A DNA stretch of 64,000 bases from JAWSVE01 sp033852115 (GTDB lineage: Bacteria; Pseudomonadota; Gammaproteobacteria; Pseudomonadales; Cellvibrionaceae): the NCBI GenBank assembly GCA_033852115.1, contig JAWSVE010000002.1:868001-932000 (forward strand), written 5' to 3'. The position numbers and the translations under genes are program-made. The notes below the pieces were generated by a model. It worked only from the letters and a program-made list of their open reading frames with translations. It was not told the DNA's origin and ran no database searches. This document shows, in pieces, positions 36,712-45,743 of the stretch (its first letter is position 1; every line of letters begins with the position of its first letter).

Positions 36712-38407
36712 CGTTGCTTGGCATCGTCAGTTGCTGACGATATTGTTTGGCATCATTTGTTTTTCCACCTCTGCAGATGAACTAGCGTCTGACGTTGTTT
36801 TGAGTAAGCCCTTAACTGGGCAGGGTGCGCAATACCGTGTATTCCCATTCGAGTTTGCACATGGTGCAGAGCGTGTAATTAGTGTTGATTTTAATGTCGA
36901 TGGCCACAGGGATTTATTGGTTGGCCATCGAGGTGGTATTGCGCTGTATTTCAATAGTGGAAACAGTAAAAAACCATTTGATACACAAAAGCCTAGCTTG
37001 ATCTTAGGAGCGGATGCTCGCTCATTGGGTTGGGCGGTGCTGGAGAGGCATATCTACGCAGTTCGAGACAATGCCGAAATTGTTCGGTGGTCATGGCAGG
37101 AAGGTTTGCGTGAAATGGTTCTCGATCCATCGGTTGACTCAGTATTGCCACTCGGTACTTTCGCTCTAAATTTTGTTCGCGATATTAATGCCGATGGCTA
37201 TGCCGATTTAATTATCCCCCAGGCTGACGAACTGCATGTTCGTTTGGGTTTAAACGGAGATCAGTGGGAAGCGCCATTTGTTATTCGCTCGCAAGCGGAT
37301 GTCGATGTGCGAGTTAGGGCCCGCGACAATCTCAACATTATGGTTGGTCAGTCGGTGATAATCCCTCAGCTGAATACGCGAGATGTTAATGCGGATGGGC
37401 GAAGTGATTTGATTGTTACCAGCGAGCAAAGGTTATCTATTTACCTAGCTAGTATTCAGAATCGTTTTGGTTCTCGCGAATCTTTTGGTTTGGATTTAAC
37501 TGAAGTGCGTGATCGCCTAGGTGATATTGATTTTGATAAGGTCGACTACAATAACCTTAGTTCATTGTTGTCGTATGGTTTTAGTTTTCTACTGGCCGAC
37601 ATTGATGGCGATAAAGTTGATGACCTGTTGTTGCGCGAGGGTGGGCGTGTGGTGGTGTTCTCCGGCAATGCTGAGGGGATAAACTTAGAAAAACCACGTC
37701 AAGTTCTCAAGTCTGCGGGCAATGTTCTTGGCGTCATGCTGCGTGATGAAGACGGGGATGGACGCTTAGACCTGTGGTTGTCGCGTCTGCAGGATATTTC
37801 CGTTGGCAATATTTTTATGTGGTTGGCCATTTCGGGAAGCGTAGATGTTGAGGTGTTTGTCTATAAAAATTCTGGTCAACAGTTTGCACGTCGTCCACAT
37901 AGAAAGCTCACGGTAAGCTACGCTTTCCCATCATTGTTCCGTTCCGCCGATTTAGTGGTTAGTGCATTTGCAAACCAAGAACAGGGCAGTGATCGGGATA
38001 AACAAACGCCTAGTGCTGGTAAGGGCCTGATTACTCGGTCCGAGGAAAGCACTTCCTCTTTAGTGCAGTTGGTCGGAAATGAACTGTGGGTATACAACGA
38101 TGTTCAGGATGCGTTGCAAGGACAATTCCTAGGTATCTCGGATTACTCGCCTAAGCGAGACAGTTATGATGTTGACTTGAAGACCATTCTGGAGAACCCA
38201 ACGTCTGGCAGAACAGATTTTAAGTTGTTGGTCGCGGGTAAAGAGCCCAGCGCGCGTTATGCGATTGAGACCAAGTTGATAATCAACGATATTGCGCCTC
38301 TGGATCTAAACGGAGATAAATCGCAAGATTTTATGTTGGTTGCCTCGCGGAACGAAGCTGAGTTGATTGGCTTGATATGGTTGTCAGTAGACAATGACAA
38401 ACACTAA
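36704..38407 (+). CDS. Secreted FG-GAP/VCBS-repeat beta-propeller protein (second of two)
   Basis: 567 residues from ATG 36704, which lies inside the end of the previous gene and gives a proper signal peptide (~1-24, LTILFGIICFSTSAD); the frame's upstream start adds nine unsupported residues. Calcium-loop repeats: DFNVDGHRD (62-70), DINADGYAD (160 on), DVNADGRSD (227 on), DIDGDKVDD (299 on), DEDGDGRLD (348 on) and DLNGDKSQD near 540. Both propellers share a VPQLN/IPQLN stretch and general spacing, so they are diverged duplicates and could form a heterodimer. It is the last gene of the ABC-PDZ operon. Confidence 0.88.
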   Translation: MSNVAWHRQLLTILFGIICFSTSADELASDVVLSKPLTGQGAQYRVFPFEFAHGAERVISVDFNVDGHRDLLVGHRGGIALYFNSGNSKKPFDTQKPSLILGADARSLGWAVLERHIYAVRDNAEIVRWSWQEGLREMVLDPSVDSVLPLGTFALNFVRDINADGYADLIIPQADELHVRLGLNGDQWEAPFVIRSQADVDVRVRARDNLNIMVGQSVIIPQLNTRDVNADGRSDLIVTSEQRLSIYLASIQNRFGSRESFGLDLTEVRDRLGDIDFDKVDYNNLSSLLSYGFSFLLADIDGDKVDDLLLREGGRVVVFSGNAEGINLEKPRQVLKSAGNVLGVMLRDEDGDGRLDLWLSRLQDISVGNIFMWLAISGSVDVEVFVYKNSGQQFARRPHRKLTVSYAFPSLFRSADLVVSAFANQEQGSDRDKQTPSAGKGLITRSEESTSSLVQLVGNELWVYNDVQDALQGQFLGISDYSPKRDSYDVDLKTILENPTSGRTDFKLLVAGKEPSARYAIETKLIINDIAPLDLNGDKSQDFMLVASRNEAELIGLIWLSVDNDKH

Positions 38408-38581
38408 AAGGTGAGAAGGCTTAGATTATTAATGTTCTCCGATAGTAGGCGTGTGCTATCTGTGAGCGAGATAATACTGGTCTAAACTAAGGCTGTATCT
38501 CGCCGATAAAGTTAGGTACCATTCGCGGCGCTTGAGTTACAAAAAATAGCTTAGTCAAGGCTGGCAGCTGGGCCACATTTG

Positions 38582-38630
38582 TATGTTCTATGCCTAGTTC
38601 TATGTTCTAAGCCTAGTGCTATGTGCTCAC
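38582..38630. repeat. 19-bp imperfect tandem repeat, about 2.5 copies
   Basis: Copies at 38582-38600 and 38601-38619 differ at two of 19 positions (consensus TATGTTCTA-GCCTAGT-C). A third partial copy follows to 38630. It lies just before the chosen start of the endopeptidase gene and could be a slippage product or a repeated binding site. Confidence 0.75.
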
Positions 38631-38665
38631 AAACTCGTGTTACACCAAAAGCCCTATGCTCGAAT

Positions 38666-39619
38666 ATGTTTATCCGATGTAAATGTTGTTTCCATAGCTC
38701 AATTAGATATGCACTTTTCCTGCTGGGTTTGGTGCTGATCCAGGCTCACCCTCTTCGTGCGGAAATTTCCACTGGTCAATTGTTGCCAGAAGCCTTAGCG
38801 GCTTTACAAATTGATAATGTGCAGTTGGCATCAGTCAAAGCTGCGATCTACGATCCGCAATCTGGGACTATGATTTACGATAAGTACTCAGATGTGCAGG
38901 CGCCGATTGCTTCCATCACTAAATTAATGACGGCTCTCGTAGTAATGGAAAGCGGTGTTTCGCTTGAAGAATACTTAGAGATAAGAGCCTATAAAAAAAT
39001 ATCCTCTAAAAATGCTTATTCGCGAATTCGAGTTGGCTCGCAATTGCGTCGCAAGGATTTATTGCGTTTAGCGTTAATGGCTTCGGAAAATCTCGCAGCA
39101 GATAACTTAGCGCAACACCACCCAGGTGGTTTGAAAGCGTTTGTCAAAGCAATGAATGACAAAGCGTTGGCATTAGGGATGACCAGCACTCGCTTTGTTG
39201 GTCCCACGGGTTTGTCGTTAGGCAATGTATCCACCGCAGGGGATTTGGTGAAGCTGGTGGTTGCTGCGTCGGCGTATCCACTCATCGGGGAATATTCCAC
39301 AACGACACGATACACGGCCCGCTTCCGTAAGCCATCGTATAGCCTTTATTACGGCAACACTAACCGTTTAGTACACCGTCACAGCTGGCAAATTGGCTTG
39401 AGTAAAACGGGCTATCTCAATGAGGCCGGACGTTGCCTGGTTTTGCTTAGCGATATAGATGGGATACCCGTCGTAATGGTGTTGTTAGATTCCTTCGGCA
39501 AACTTTCCCCCATTGGCGATGCTGGACGTGTAAAACGTTGGATTATCACAGGGAGTGGCGGCAAGGTGGCCGGTGCCGCGCTGAACTATGAGCGCAGTAA
39601 AACAGCCCTGCTTGATTAG
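38666..39619 (+). CDS. pbpG: D-alanyl-D-alanine endopeptidase (PBP7 family)
   Basis: Low-molecular-weight penicillin-binding protein that cuts cross-links in peptidoglycan. Motifs of the serine active site are SITK (SxxK), SEN (SxN in MASENLAADN) and KTG (LSKTGYLNEAG). From ATG 38666 it is 317 residues with a signal sequence (SIRYALFLLGLVLIQAHPLRAE); the frame runs further upstream through the tandem repeat, which I exclude. PBP7 of E. coli has a similar size. It acts in the periplasm. No cell-wall genes are adjacent. Confidence 0.92.
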   Translation: MFIRCKCCFHSSIRYALFLLGLVLIQAHPLRAEISTGQLLPEALAALQIDNVQLASVKAAIYDPQSGTMIYDKYSDVQAPIASITKLMTALVVMESGVSLEEYLEIRAYKKISSKNAYSRIRVGSQLRRKDLLRLALMASENLAADNLAQHHPGGLKAFVKAMNDKALALGMTSTRFVGPTGLSLGNVSTAGDLVKLVVAASAYPLIGEYSTTTRYTARFRKPSYSLYYGNTNRLVHRHSWQIGLSKTGYLNEAGRCLVLLSDIDGIPVVMVLLDSFGKLSPIGDAGRVKRWIITGSGGKVAGAALNYERSKTALLD

Positions 39620-39716
39620 TTTATTTTGCTCATTAACATGACTTGAGCTAAGTCAATAGCTACAGCCTGCTTGCCGGTATAATCACAGACCTTCTCGAAT
39701 GATTTACCGGTAGTCT

Positions 39717-41057
39717 ATGATTGAATTACTCTCGCCTGCGGGCACCCTTAAATCTATGCGGTATGCCTTCGCTTATGGCGCTGATGCGGTCTATGTTGGT
39801 CAGCCACGTTACAGCTTGCGCGTGCGTAACAATGAATTTAACCATATCGAAAATTTATCGCGCGCTATTGAATACGCGCGCAGCCACCATAAAAAATTGT
39901 ACCTCGCGGTTAATATTTCTCCCCACAATGACAAGATCCGCTCGTTTGTGCGAGAAATGGAACCTATTATTGCTTTGGCTCCGGATGCGCTAATAATGTC
40001 TGACCCGGGGTTAATAATGTTGGTTCGCGAACATTGGCCCGCGCAAGATATTCATTTATCGGTACAGGCCAACGCGACGAATTGGGCGACCGTAAAGTTC
40101 TGGCAGCAACAAGGTATCAGTCGCGTGATTCTATCGCGTGAGCTATCGCTGGACGAAATTGCTGAGATCAAGCAACGCGTTCCAGAAATGTCGCTGGAAA
40201 CGTTTGTGCACGGCGCTTTGTGTATTGCCTATTCCGGACGGTGTTTGTTGTCAGGGTATATGACCCACAGGGATTCGAACCAGGGTGCTTGCACTAACTC
40301 GTGCCGTTGGCGGTATTCGGCAACGCCCGCAGTCGCCACAGCAGAAGGTGATATTGTTGCTCGCGCAGGTGGTGTTGAATGCGAAGATGCTAAGCGTGTA
40401 GTGCAGGAGTTTACACCTGTCTCTGATGATGATCTCGGGTACGTGTTGTTGGAAGAAGAGAACCGGCCTGGTGAATACATGCCTGCGTTTGAAGATGAGC
40501 ACGGCACTTATATTATGAACTCTAAAGATCTGCGTGCAGTACAGCATGTAAAACAACTGATTGATATTGGCGTAGACTCGCTCAAGATTGAAGGCCGTAC
40601 TAAATCACCTTTTTACGTCGCACGCACCGCGCAGGTTTATCGGCGCGCGATAGATGATGCTTTGCAGCAAAAAGATTTTGATTGGCAATTAATGGATGAT
40701 TTGGAGGTTCTAGCAAATCGAGGCTATACCGAAGGGTTTTATCGTCGCCATTTGCCAAAGGAATATCAAAACTATGAGCAAAATAGCAGCCTTTCGGGAA
40801 CGCAGCAATTTGTTGGCGAAGTGAAGTCTGTGGACCACAAAAGCGCGACGGCAACGATAGTGGTAAAAAATAAGTTTTGCGTTGGCGATCGGTTGCAGGT
40901 CATTACGCCGAAGGGTGATCACTCGTTCACATTGGAATCGATTTGGAGTGAGCGGGGGGAAGCTCTGGCGGTTGCACCGGGTGATGGCTGGGTTGTGAAC
41001 ATTCCATTGCCAGCCCCTGGCTTAGATCAATATGCTTTGTTGACACGCGCTAATTGA
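39717..41057 (+). CDS. trhP: tRNA hydroxylation protein TrhP (YegQ, peptidase U32 family)
   Basis: 446 residues. The opening IELLSPAGTLKSMRYAFAYGADAVYVG and YSLRVRNNEFN are the U32 family hallmark, close to E. coli YegQ. TrhP, with prephenate, makes 5-hydroxyuridine at the wobble position of several tRNAs under oxygen-independent conditions. The cysteine set in SGRCLLSGYM and GACTNSCRWRY likely holds an iron-sulphur cluster. The C-terminal ~80 residues form the small beta domain (FVGEVKSVD, VVKNKFCVGDRLQVITP). It is followed within 40 bases by a haem-binding protein gene. Confidence 0.93.
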   Translation: MIELLSPAGTLKSMRYAFAYGADAVYVGQPRYSLRVRNNEFNHIENLSRAIEYARSHHKKLYLAVNISPHNDKIRSFVREMEPIIALAPDALIMSDPGLIMLVREHWPAQDIHLSVQANATNWATVKFWQQQGISRVILSRELSLDEIAEIKQRVPEMSLETFVHGALCIAYSGRCLLSGYMTHRDSNQGACTNSCRWRYSATPAVATAEGDIVARAGGVECEDAKRVVQEFTPVSDDDLGYVLLEEENRPGEYMPAFEDEHGTYIMNSKDLRAVQHVKQLIDIGVDSLKIEGRTKSPFYVARTAQVYRRAIDDALQQKDFDWQLMDDLEVLANRGYTEGFYRRHLPKEYQNYEQNSSLSGTQQFVGEVKSVDHKSATATIVVKNKFCVGDRLQVITPKGDHSFTLESIWSERGEALAVAPGDGWVVNIPLPAPGLDQYALLTRAN

Positions 41058-41091
41058 GTTGTCATTTAACGTGTTATTGAGGAGGTCCGAG

Positions 41092-41703
41092 ATGTATCGA
41101 AGTAGTGTAAGCCGCCTGAAGGTCACCATCTGCTTATCGCTCGTGGCCACCTGTTGTGCCTGCAGCGGCTTGAGTTTTTCGCAGGGTGAGCCAGGCTTAG
41201 AAAAGGATGTGTTACTTACCGAGAGCGAGCTAGTTGGAAAGGCTCAAGCATTGGTTCGGCAGTTTGTGGGCCAGTTAAAGCCAACCCTAAAAGCTGCGTT
41301 GGAGTCTCAAGGACCGGCAGCGGCAATTGCGGTGTGTGCCGAGCGTGCGCCTGCAATTGCGGCTAAGCTGTCAGAGGAGTCTGGTTGGCAAATCAAGCGG
41401 GTGAGTTTAAAACCGCGCAACCCCAGTGCTGAGCCTGATAGGTGGCAAGCTGAGCAGTTGCGGGTTTTTGATATCGAGGCAGCGAAGCGACCTAATCAGT
41501 CGCTAAAGCTTAGCTCCTGGCGACCCGGATATTTTCGTTACCTGCAAGCGCAGCGGGTAGAACCCCTATGCTTGACGTGTCATGGTGAGGTAATTGCTCA
41601 GTCCATTTCCGAGCAGTTGGCGCAATACTACCCGGTCGATGCAGCCACAGGCTATCAACTCGGCCAGGTACGAGGTGCTATCGCTGTGGATTACATGTGG
41701 TAA
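41092..41703 (+). CDS. Exported DUF3365 (Tll0287-like) haem protein
   Basis: 203 residues from ATG 41092, with GAGGAGG six bases upstream. An N-terminal hydrophobic segment rich in cysteine (ICLSLVATCCACSG) is a signal peptide, possibly of lipoprotein type, though the lipobox is imperfect. The DUF3365 pattern is clear: AAIAVCAERAPAIA, then GWQIKRVSLKPRNPSAEPD and a covalent haem site CLTCH, followed by YPVDAATGYQLGQVRGAIAV. These haem-PAS-like domains serve as redox or gas sensors or electron carriers. It stands alone and is not fused to a kinase or cyclase. It may be cotranscribed with trhP. Confidence 0.88.
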   Translation: MYRSSVSRLKVTICLSLVATCCACSGLSFSQGEPGLEKDVLLTESELVGKAQALVRQFVGQLKPTLKAALESQGPAAAIAVCAERAPAIAAKLSEESGWQIKRVSLKPRNPSAEPDRWQAEQLRVFDIEAAKRPNQSLKLSSWRPGYFRYLQAQRVEPLCLTCHGEVIAQSISEQLAQYYPVDAATGYQLGQVRGAIAVDYMW

Positions 41704-41883
41704 GTTGGTAGTCGGTGCTGGATAGAGCTCGCCAAGCTCTTGGGATTGTCAGGAATTTCAAATGTGCGCGCCGCTTACTCCAATTTCGTCGCCGCCGTTC
41801 GTTTGCCTATATCATTCGCCAAATAATGAGATTAGATTGCGATCAAGGACTATCCTAATAATGATGTCATTGCGAAAGTTCAT

Positions 41884-43134
41884 ATGCCTGAAGATTCACA
41901 AAAGTCTAAGGTGCCTGAGGTAACTCAGACGCTAAAAGTGTCAGCAGATCAGATCCGCTTGGGGATGTATATCTCTAAGCTAGATCGTTCTTGGCTTGAG
42001 ACGCCTTTCTTGTTTCAAGGGTTCCAGGTTGAAAATGAGAATGATCTGGAGACTTTGCGTCGTATCTGTGACTTTGTGTATATCGACGTATTGAAGTCAT
42101 ATTACTTACCGGAGAAGTCCCGAAGTCATCCGATCACCGATAAGCTCAATAAAAAAGCCTACAAGATCAAACATGCCGTCGAAAAAGAGATCGATCGTGC
42201 ATTCAGGAGTTACAGTGGCGCGAAATCGGCTATTGGTGAGCTTCTGGAGAGAGCTAAGACTGGGCAATCAGTTTCCGCCAAAAACGTACACGGTTATGTA
42301 AAAGAGTGTGTCAACTCGATCGAAGCAAACCCATCGGCACTGATGTGGTTAACACGCATTAAGCACGCAGACCAATACACGGCAGAACACTGTTTAAATG
42401 TCGGTGTATTGGCTATCGCATTTGGTCGCCATTTGGGTGTTGATAAAGCCGATTTAGAAATGTTGGGCCTATGCGGCATGTTACATGATGTGGGTAAAAT
42501 GCGCGTTTCACCTGACATACTGAACAAACCCGGTCGCTTATCGGCTGAAGAATTCGATCACATCAAGCTCCATCCGTTCTACGCGAAAGAAATTCTTGAA
42601 GAAGATAAAACACTACCCATTGAGGTACTAGCGGCTGCGCTGTCTCATCATGAAAGACCAGACGGGAAGGGTTACCCCCATGGTTTACGCGCAGACGCAG
42701 TCGACTTCTATACTAAGGTGGTTTCTATCGTTGACGCTTACGACGCGATTACCAGTCGACGTTGTTATAGTCACAGTGAAACGTCAGCTACGGCATTGAA
42801 AATCTTATACGAAAATGCAGGTAGTCAATTTGATGAGAAGTTGGTCGTTAAATTTATTGAGTGTATCGGCGTTTTCCCGCCGGGGGCGTTGGTGGAGTTA
42901 AGCTCGGGCGAAGTGGGTGTCGTGCTAGCGGCGAACCCTGGGAATAGGTTGCAGCCAACAGTTGCCATTGTACGAGATAAAAACAAAAATCCTACTCAGC
43001 AGCGCATTGTTCGTCTGCAGGATCAGTCCAAGGAAGATGGACCGCCTATTCGTATCAGGCAGGTGCTGATTGACGGGGCCTATGGAATTGAGTTGGAGTT
43101 GTTCACTAAAAACAACGTTCGAATTCAGCTGTAG
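41884..43134 (+). CDS. HD-GYP cyclic-di-GMP phosphodiesterase
   Basis: 416 residues, soluble. The N-terminal ~130 residues are the DUF3391 domain that often precedes HD-GYP (VSADQIRLGMYISKLDRSWLETPF). The HD-GYP domain follows: HCLNVG, the metal pair HD at 201-202 in LHDVGK, and the extended GYP motif HHERPDGKGYP (255-265). All metal ligands visible by eye are present, so it should hydrolyse cyclic-di-GMP to pGpG or GMP. The C-terminal ~80 residues are a small beta-rich tail. It is a single gene. It counters the cyclases encoded elsewhere in this window. Confidence 0.94.
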   Translation: MPEDSQKSKVPEVTQTLKVSADQIRLGMYISKLDRSWLETPFLFQGFQVENENDLETLRRICDFVYIDVLKSYYLPEKSRSHPITDKLNKKAYKIKHAVEKEIDRAFRSYSGAKSAIGELLERAKTGQSVSAKNVHGYVKECVNSIEANPSALMWLTRIKHADQYTAEHCLNVGVLAIAFGRHLGVDKADLEMLGLCGMLHDVGKMRVSPDILNKPGRLSAEEFDHIKLHPFYAKEILEEDKTLPIEVLAAALSHHERPDGKGYPHGLRADAVDFYTKVVSIVDAYDAITSRRCYSHSETSATALKILYENAGSQFDEKLVVKFIECIGVFPPGALVELSSGEVGVVLAANPGNRLQPTVAIVRDKNKNPTQQRIVRLQDQSKEDGPPIRIRQVLIDGAYGIELELFTKNNVRIQL

Positions 43135-43151
43135 CGATGATGCTATAAAAT

Positions 43152-43222
43152 AATACCCGCTCTCCCTGTGATCCTACACATTCCATTTGAGCATCCTTGA
43201 GGCCGATGAGAGAACGGGTATT
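43152..43222. repeat. Long-range imperfect inverted repeat in a convergent gap
   Basis: AATACCCG (43152-43159) and CGGGTATT (43215-43222) are reverse complements; inside them CTCTC (43160-43164) and GAGAG (43208-43212) can also pair with a two-base bulge. The ~45-base interior has no strong stem. It could be a structured 3' end shared by the HD-GYP gene and the convergent membrane protein gene, or a small repeat element. Confidence 0.5.
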
Positions 43223-43247
43223 GTTCATAAAAGCTTGTTGATTTTTC

Positions 43248-43781
43248 TCAGCTCGCCGCTAGCAAGCGATCATATTTCCGGCTCAGCATATCGTAAAACT
43301 GTTCGCGTAATTTAGTAATGTCTCGTTTGATTTGCGTGATTTCCTCATCACTAATATCTTGCCGACCAACGTAAACGTGTTTGCGAAAGTAAGCGATTTT
43401 CGCGCCGTAAAAACGCAACGTTTTCTCCATTCCCTTTTCACCCAGCATGAGTAGTTTCGCCTCAGCATCCGCGAGCTTATTGAATTCTGCCACCAGCTCA
43501 GCATTGACTCGGTCCAGTTCATCCTTTCTGGCTTGAGGCCAGCGTAGTCCAAACCGAGTAGATTCAATAATCAAAGAAGAGTACTTGGCGAATATATGGT
43601 TTACAGCACCGACATTGCGCGAGACCTCTTCAAAAAGTTCCATGCGACGATTCAGCCGAGATTGCATTTCCGGTGTGTGACGGCGGAGCACCAATAGCCA
43701 AGCGCATACGCCTGCAATCAAAGCTCCGAGACCAATTTTTAATGATGTATCCAGCAATTGCCACAAGATAGTGTTTTCCAT
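43248..43781 (-). CDS. Small membrane protein with one helix and a long coiled-coil tail
   Basis: 177 residues from the ATG at 43781 (the longest frame starts 21 codons earlier with unlikely sequence). One TM helix (~12-28, IGLGALIAGVCAWLLVL) is followed by ~140 residues of charged helix (RRMELFEEVSRNVGAVNHIF, DELDRVNAELVAEFNKLADAEAK, ITQIKRDITKLREQFYDML). It has the look of a membrane-anchored scaffold, but no family is recognised. It is convergent with the HD-GYP gene. The stretch 43782-44030 upstream holds its promoter and nothing else I can support. Confidence 0.75.
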   Translation of the reverse strand: MENTILWQLLDTSLKIGLGALIAGVCAWLLVLRRHTPEMQSRLNRRMELFEEVSRNVGAVNHIFAKYSSLIIESTRFGLRWPQARKDELDRVNAELVAEFNKLADAEAKLLMLGEKGMEKTLRFYGAKIAYFRKHVYVGRQDISDEEITQIKRDITKLREQFYDMLSRKYDRLLAAS

Positions 43782-44030
43782 GGTGTGCCAAACTCCAGCC
43801 CAAACTGATTTATCAGCCCAAATTGATCTGGGCCGCACTGTCAAAAATTACGACAGCCAGTGTCGTCATTCTAGGAGATTGCAAGACTCAGGCCAGGCGG
43901 GGATTTGGTTGTCATGGTTGGCGCAGCGCGCCGCTTCGCTCGAAGATCGACAAAATATGGGGGCGGCTGCCCGCTGGGTTATGTTTTCTGGAGGTTGAAA
44001 AGTGGCGGTTATTTGACGGAGAGGTATCGC

Positions 44031-44363
44031 TTAGCCACCGGAAAATTTGACGGCATAGGACTGGCCTTCCAGTTGTGTTTTTAGCAGTTGTCGGTGGTCG
44101 CCTTGAATTTCAATATTAAAATCTTTAACACTGCCACCAGTGCCGCAACGTTGCTTCAACTTTTTGGCCAGCTGTTGTAACTCTTTGCCCGCTAGCCCAA
44201 GGCCGCGAATCACCGTTACGCCCTTGCCGTTACGTCCTTTGGTTTCGTAACTGATGCGCACAATGCCATCGGTCGGCGGGGGTGTTGCGGTTTCTGGTTG
44301 CTCTTTTACTCGGCCTGATTCTGTCGAGTAGACCAGTCGGCTATCGTTGCGATTTTTACTCAT
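44031..44363 (-). CDS. yciH: SUI1-family translation factor YciH
   Basis: About 110 residues from MSKNRND, the size of bacterial YciH; the frame extends ten codons further. SUI1 domain: IVRISYETKGRNGKGVTVIRGL, then LQQLAKKLKQRCGTGGSVKDF and IEIQGDHR. It is related to eukaryotic eIF1 and is thought to affect start-codon fidelity. Neither start has a good ribosome site. It sits downstream of nothing obvious; the APC permease gene upstream on the same strand ends 26 bases from the longer frame. Confidence 0.93.
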   Translation of the reverse strand: MSKNRNDSRLVYSTESGRVKEQPETATPPPTDGIVRISYETKGRNGKGVTVIRGLGLAGKELQQLAKKLKQRCGTGGSVKDFNIEIQGDHRQLLKTQLEGQSYAVKFSGG

Positions 44364-44418
44364 AACTAGAATGGGTTCAAAGTTTGGATACATGTTGATT
44401 GTATCAGAATTACCGCGA

Positions 44419-45654
44419 CTAATGCCTGAAGAACCATTCGTAAAACTGTAATGTTAAAAAGGATACACATAGCAGCATACCGATAAAGGGTATGAATAGT
44501 TTAGCGAGGGTAAGAGGCTGAAGAGATTTAACGGCTTTGATTTCAAGGATGAGTAGCGCCAAGTTAACAAGACTAAAAATACTCAGCACGATTGCGCTGG
44601 TGATTTTGGCAAGTATGTCTAAAGGCAACACGGTGGCGAACACAATTACCAATAAGCCGACCACCAACGTTGCCGGTATAGGGGTGAGGGTCGTGGGGTT
44701 AATGCTGCCGAAAATACGCGGAGCTAATCGGCGATTTGCCATACCGTAGAGAACTCTTGATCCCATGACAATTTGTACCAATGCACCATTTGAAATAGCC
44801 GCGATACTAATCATGGTGATCAGCCCAATGGAAAGACCGGGGTGGTTGCGAGCAACATCCGCAAAAGGGGCTTCGCTGTTAGCTAACTCCTCAATAGGTA
44901 GGAGGGCGAGGAAACTAAAAGCGGTTAAAATATACAAGCCAGTAGTGAGAATCAGAGCGAGATAAATACTGATTGGCAGATTACGTCGCGGATTTTTTAC
45001 TTCCTCTGCCATATTGACCATATCCTCAAAGCCAATAAAAGCATAAAACGCGATAAAAGCACCTAAAGCAATCGCGCTAAGCGCAGAAGGTGGCGGCAGT
45101 GATATGGCCATCGGGTAGTTTGTTGCAATTGAAGGCAGTAGAGGCCAGGCAAAATACACAATGAGCCCTATGCCAATCAGCTCGACAAGCGTGAACAATG
45201 CTGCGAGCCCAACGGCCTGCTTGACCCCCCAAATGGCCAACCCCGTGAGTATGGAGACAAAGAGAACCGCATTGAGAGAGTGGTGCAACGGCAGATATAG
45301 TGCAATATATCCAGTAAAGCCGCGAGTAATGGTCGCTGCGGACACGATCCCAGTGAGCATAATTGCCCAGCCTACGACTTTTGCTAGAGCAGGGCTTTTC
45401 AATGCTTCGTGAATATATGCGGCTTCTCCTGCACTCTGGGGAAAGCGCTTTGAAAGCTTGGCATAAGCGTAAGCACTAAAACTGACAATAATGCCTGCTA
45501 GCAAGAATGCGTGAGGCGTGTAGACGCCACTTTCGCGCGCAACCTCACCTGCCAGGACATAAATACCCGCCCCCAAAATAGTACCAATTCCGTACAGGGT
45601 GATTAATGGCAGCGATAGGCTTCTAGATAGTTTGTCTGGTTGTTGTTCCATCAT
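44419..45654 (-). CDS. APC-superfamily amino acid permease
   Basis: About 411 residues with eleven to twelve TM helices. The signature first helix is PLITLYGIGTILGAGIYVLAG, the conserved unwound GxG region of APC transporters. Another landmark is AFIAFYAFIGFEDMVNMAEEV, the TM6 motif with the FxGFE turn typical of cationic amino acid and amine transporters. The start is taken at the first of two adjacent Met codons (45654); the longest frame (45708) would run into the divergent K+ channel region. Substrate is not predictable. The gene shares a short divergent promoter region with the channel gene. Confidence 0.9.
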   Translation of the reverse strand: MMEQQPDKLSRSLSLPLITLYGIGTILGAGIYVLAGEVARESGVYTPHAFLLAGIIVSFSAYAYAKLSKRFPQSAGEAAYIHEALKSPALAKVVGWAIMLTGIVSAATITRGFTGYIALYLPLHHSLNAVLFVSILTGLAIWGVKQAVGLAALFTLVELIGIGLIVYFAWPLLPSIATNYPMAISLPPPSALSAIALGAFIAFYAFIGFEDMVNMAEEVKNPRRNLPISIYLALILTTGLYILTAFSFLALLPIEELANSEAPFADVARNHPGLSIGLITMISIAAISNGALVQIVMGSRVLYGMANRRLAPRIFGSINPTTLTPIPATLVVGLLVIVFATVLPLDILAKITSAIVLSIFSLVNLALLILEIKAVKSLQPLTLAKLFIPFIGMLLCVSFLTLQFYEWFFRH

Positions 45655-45743
45655 GCGACTTGAATTGCCTGGTATGTTTAGACTTCGAGACTGTGGTATC
45701 GTCGGCACTGAACGACGGGGTCAGTGTGGCAAAAGGTGAGATT

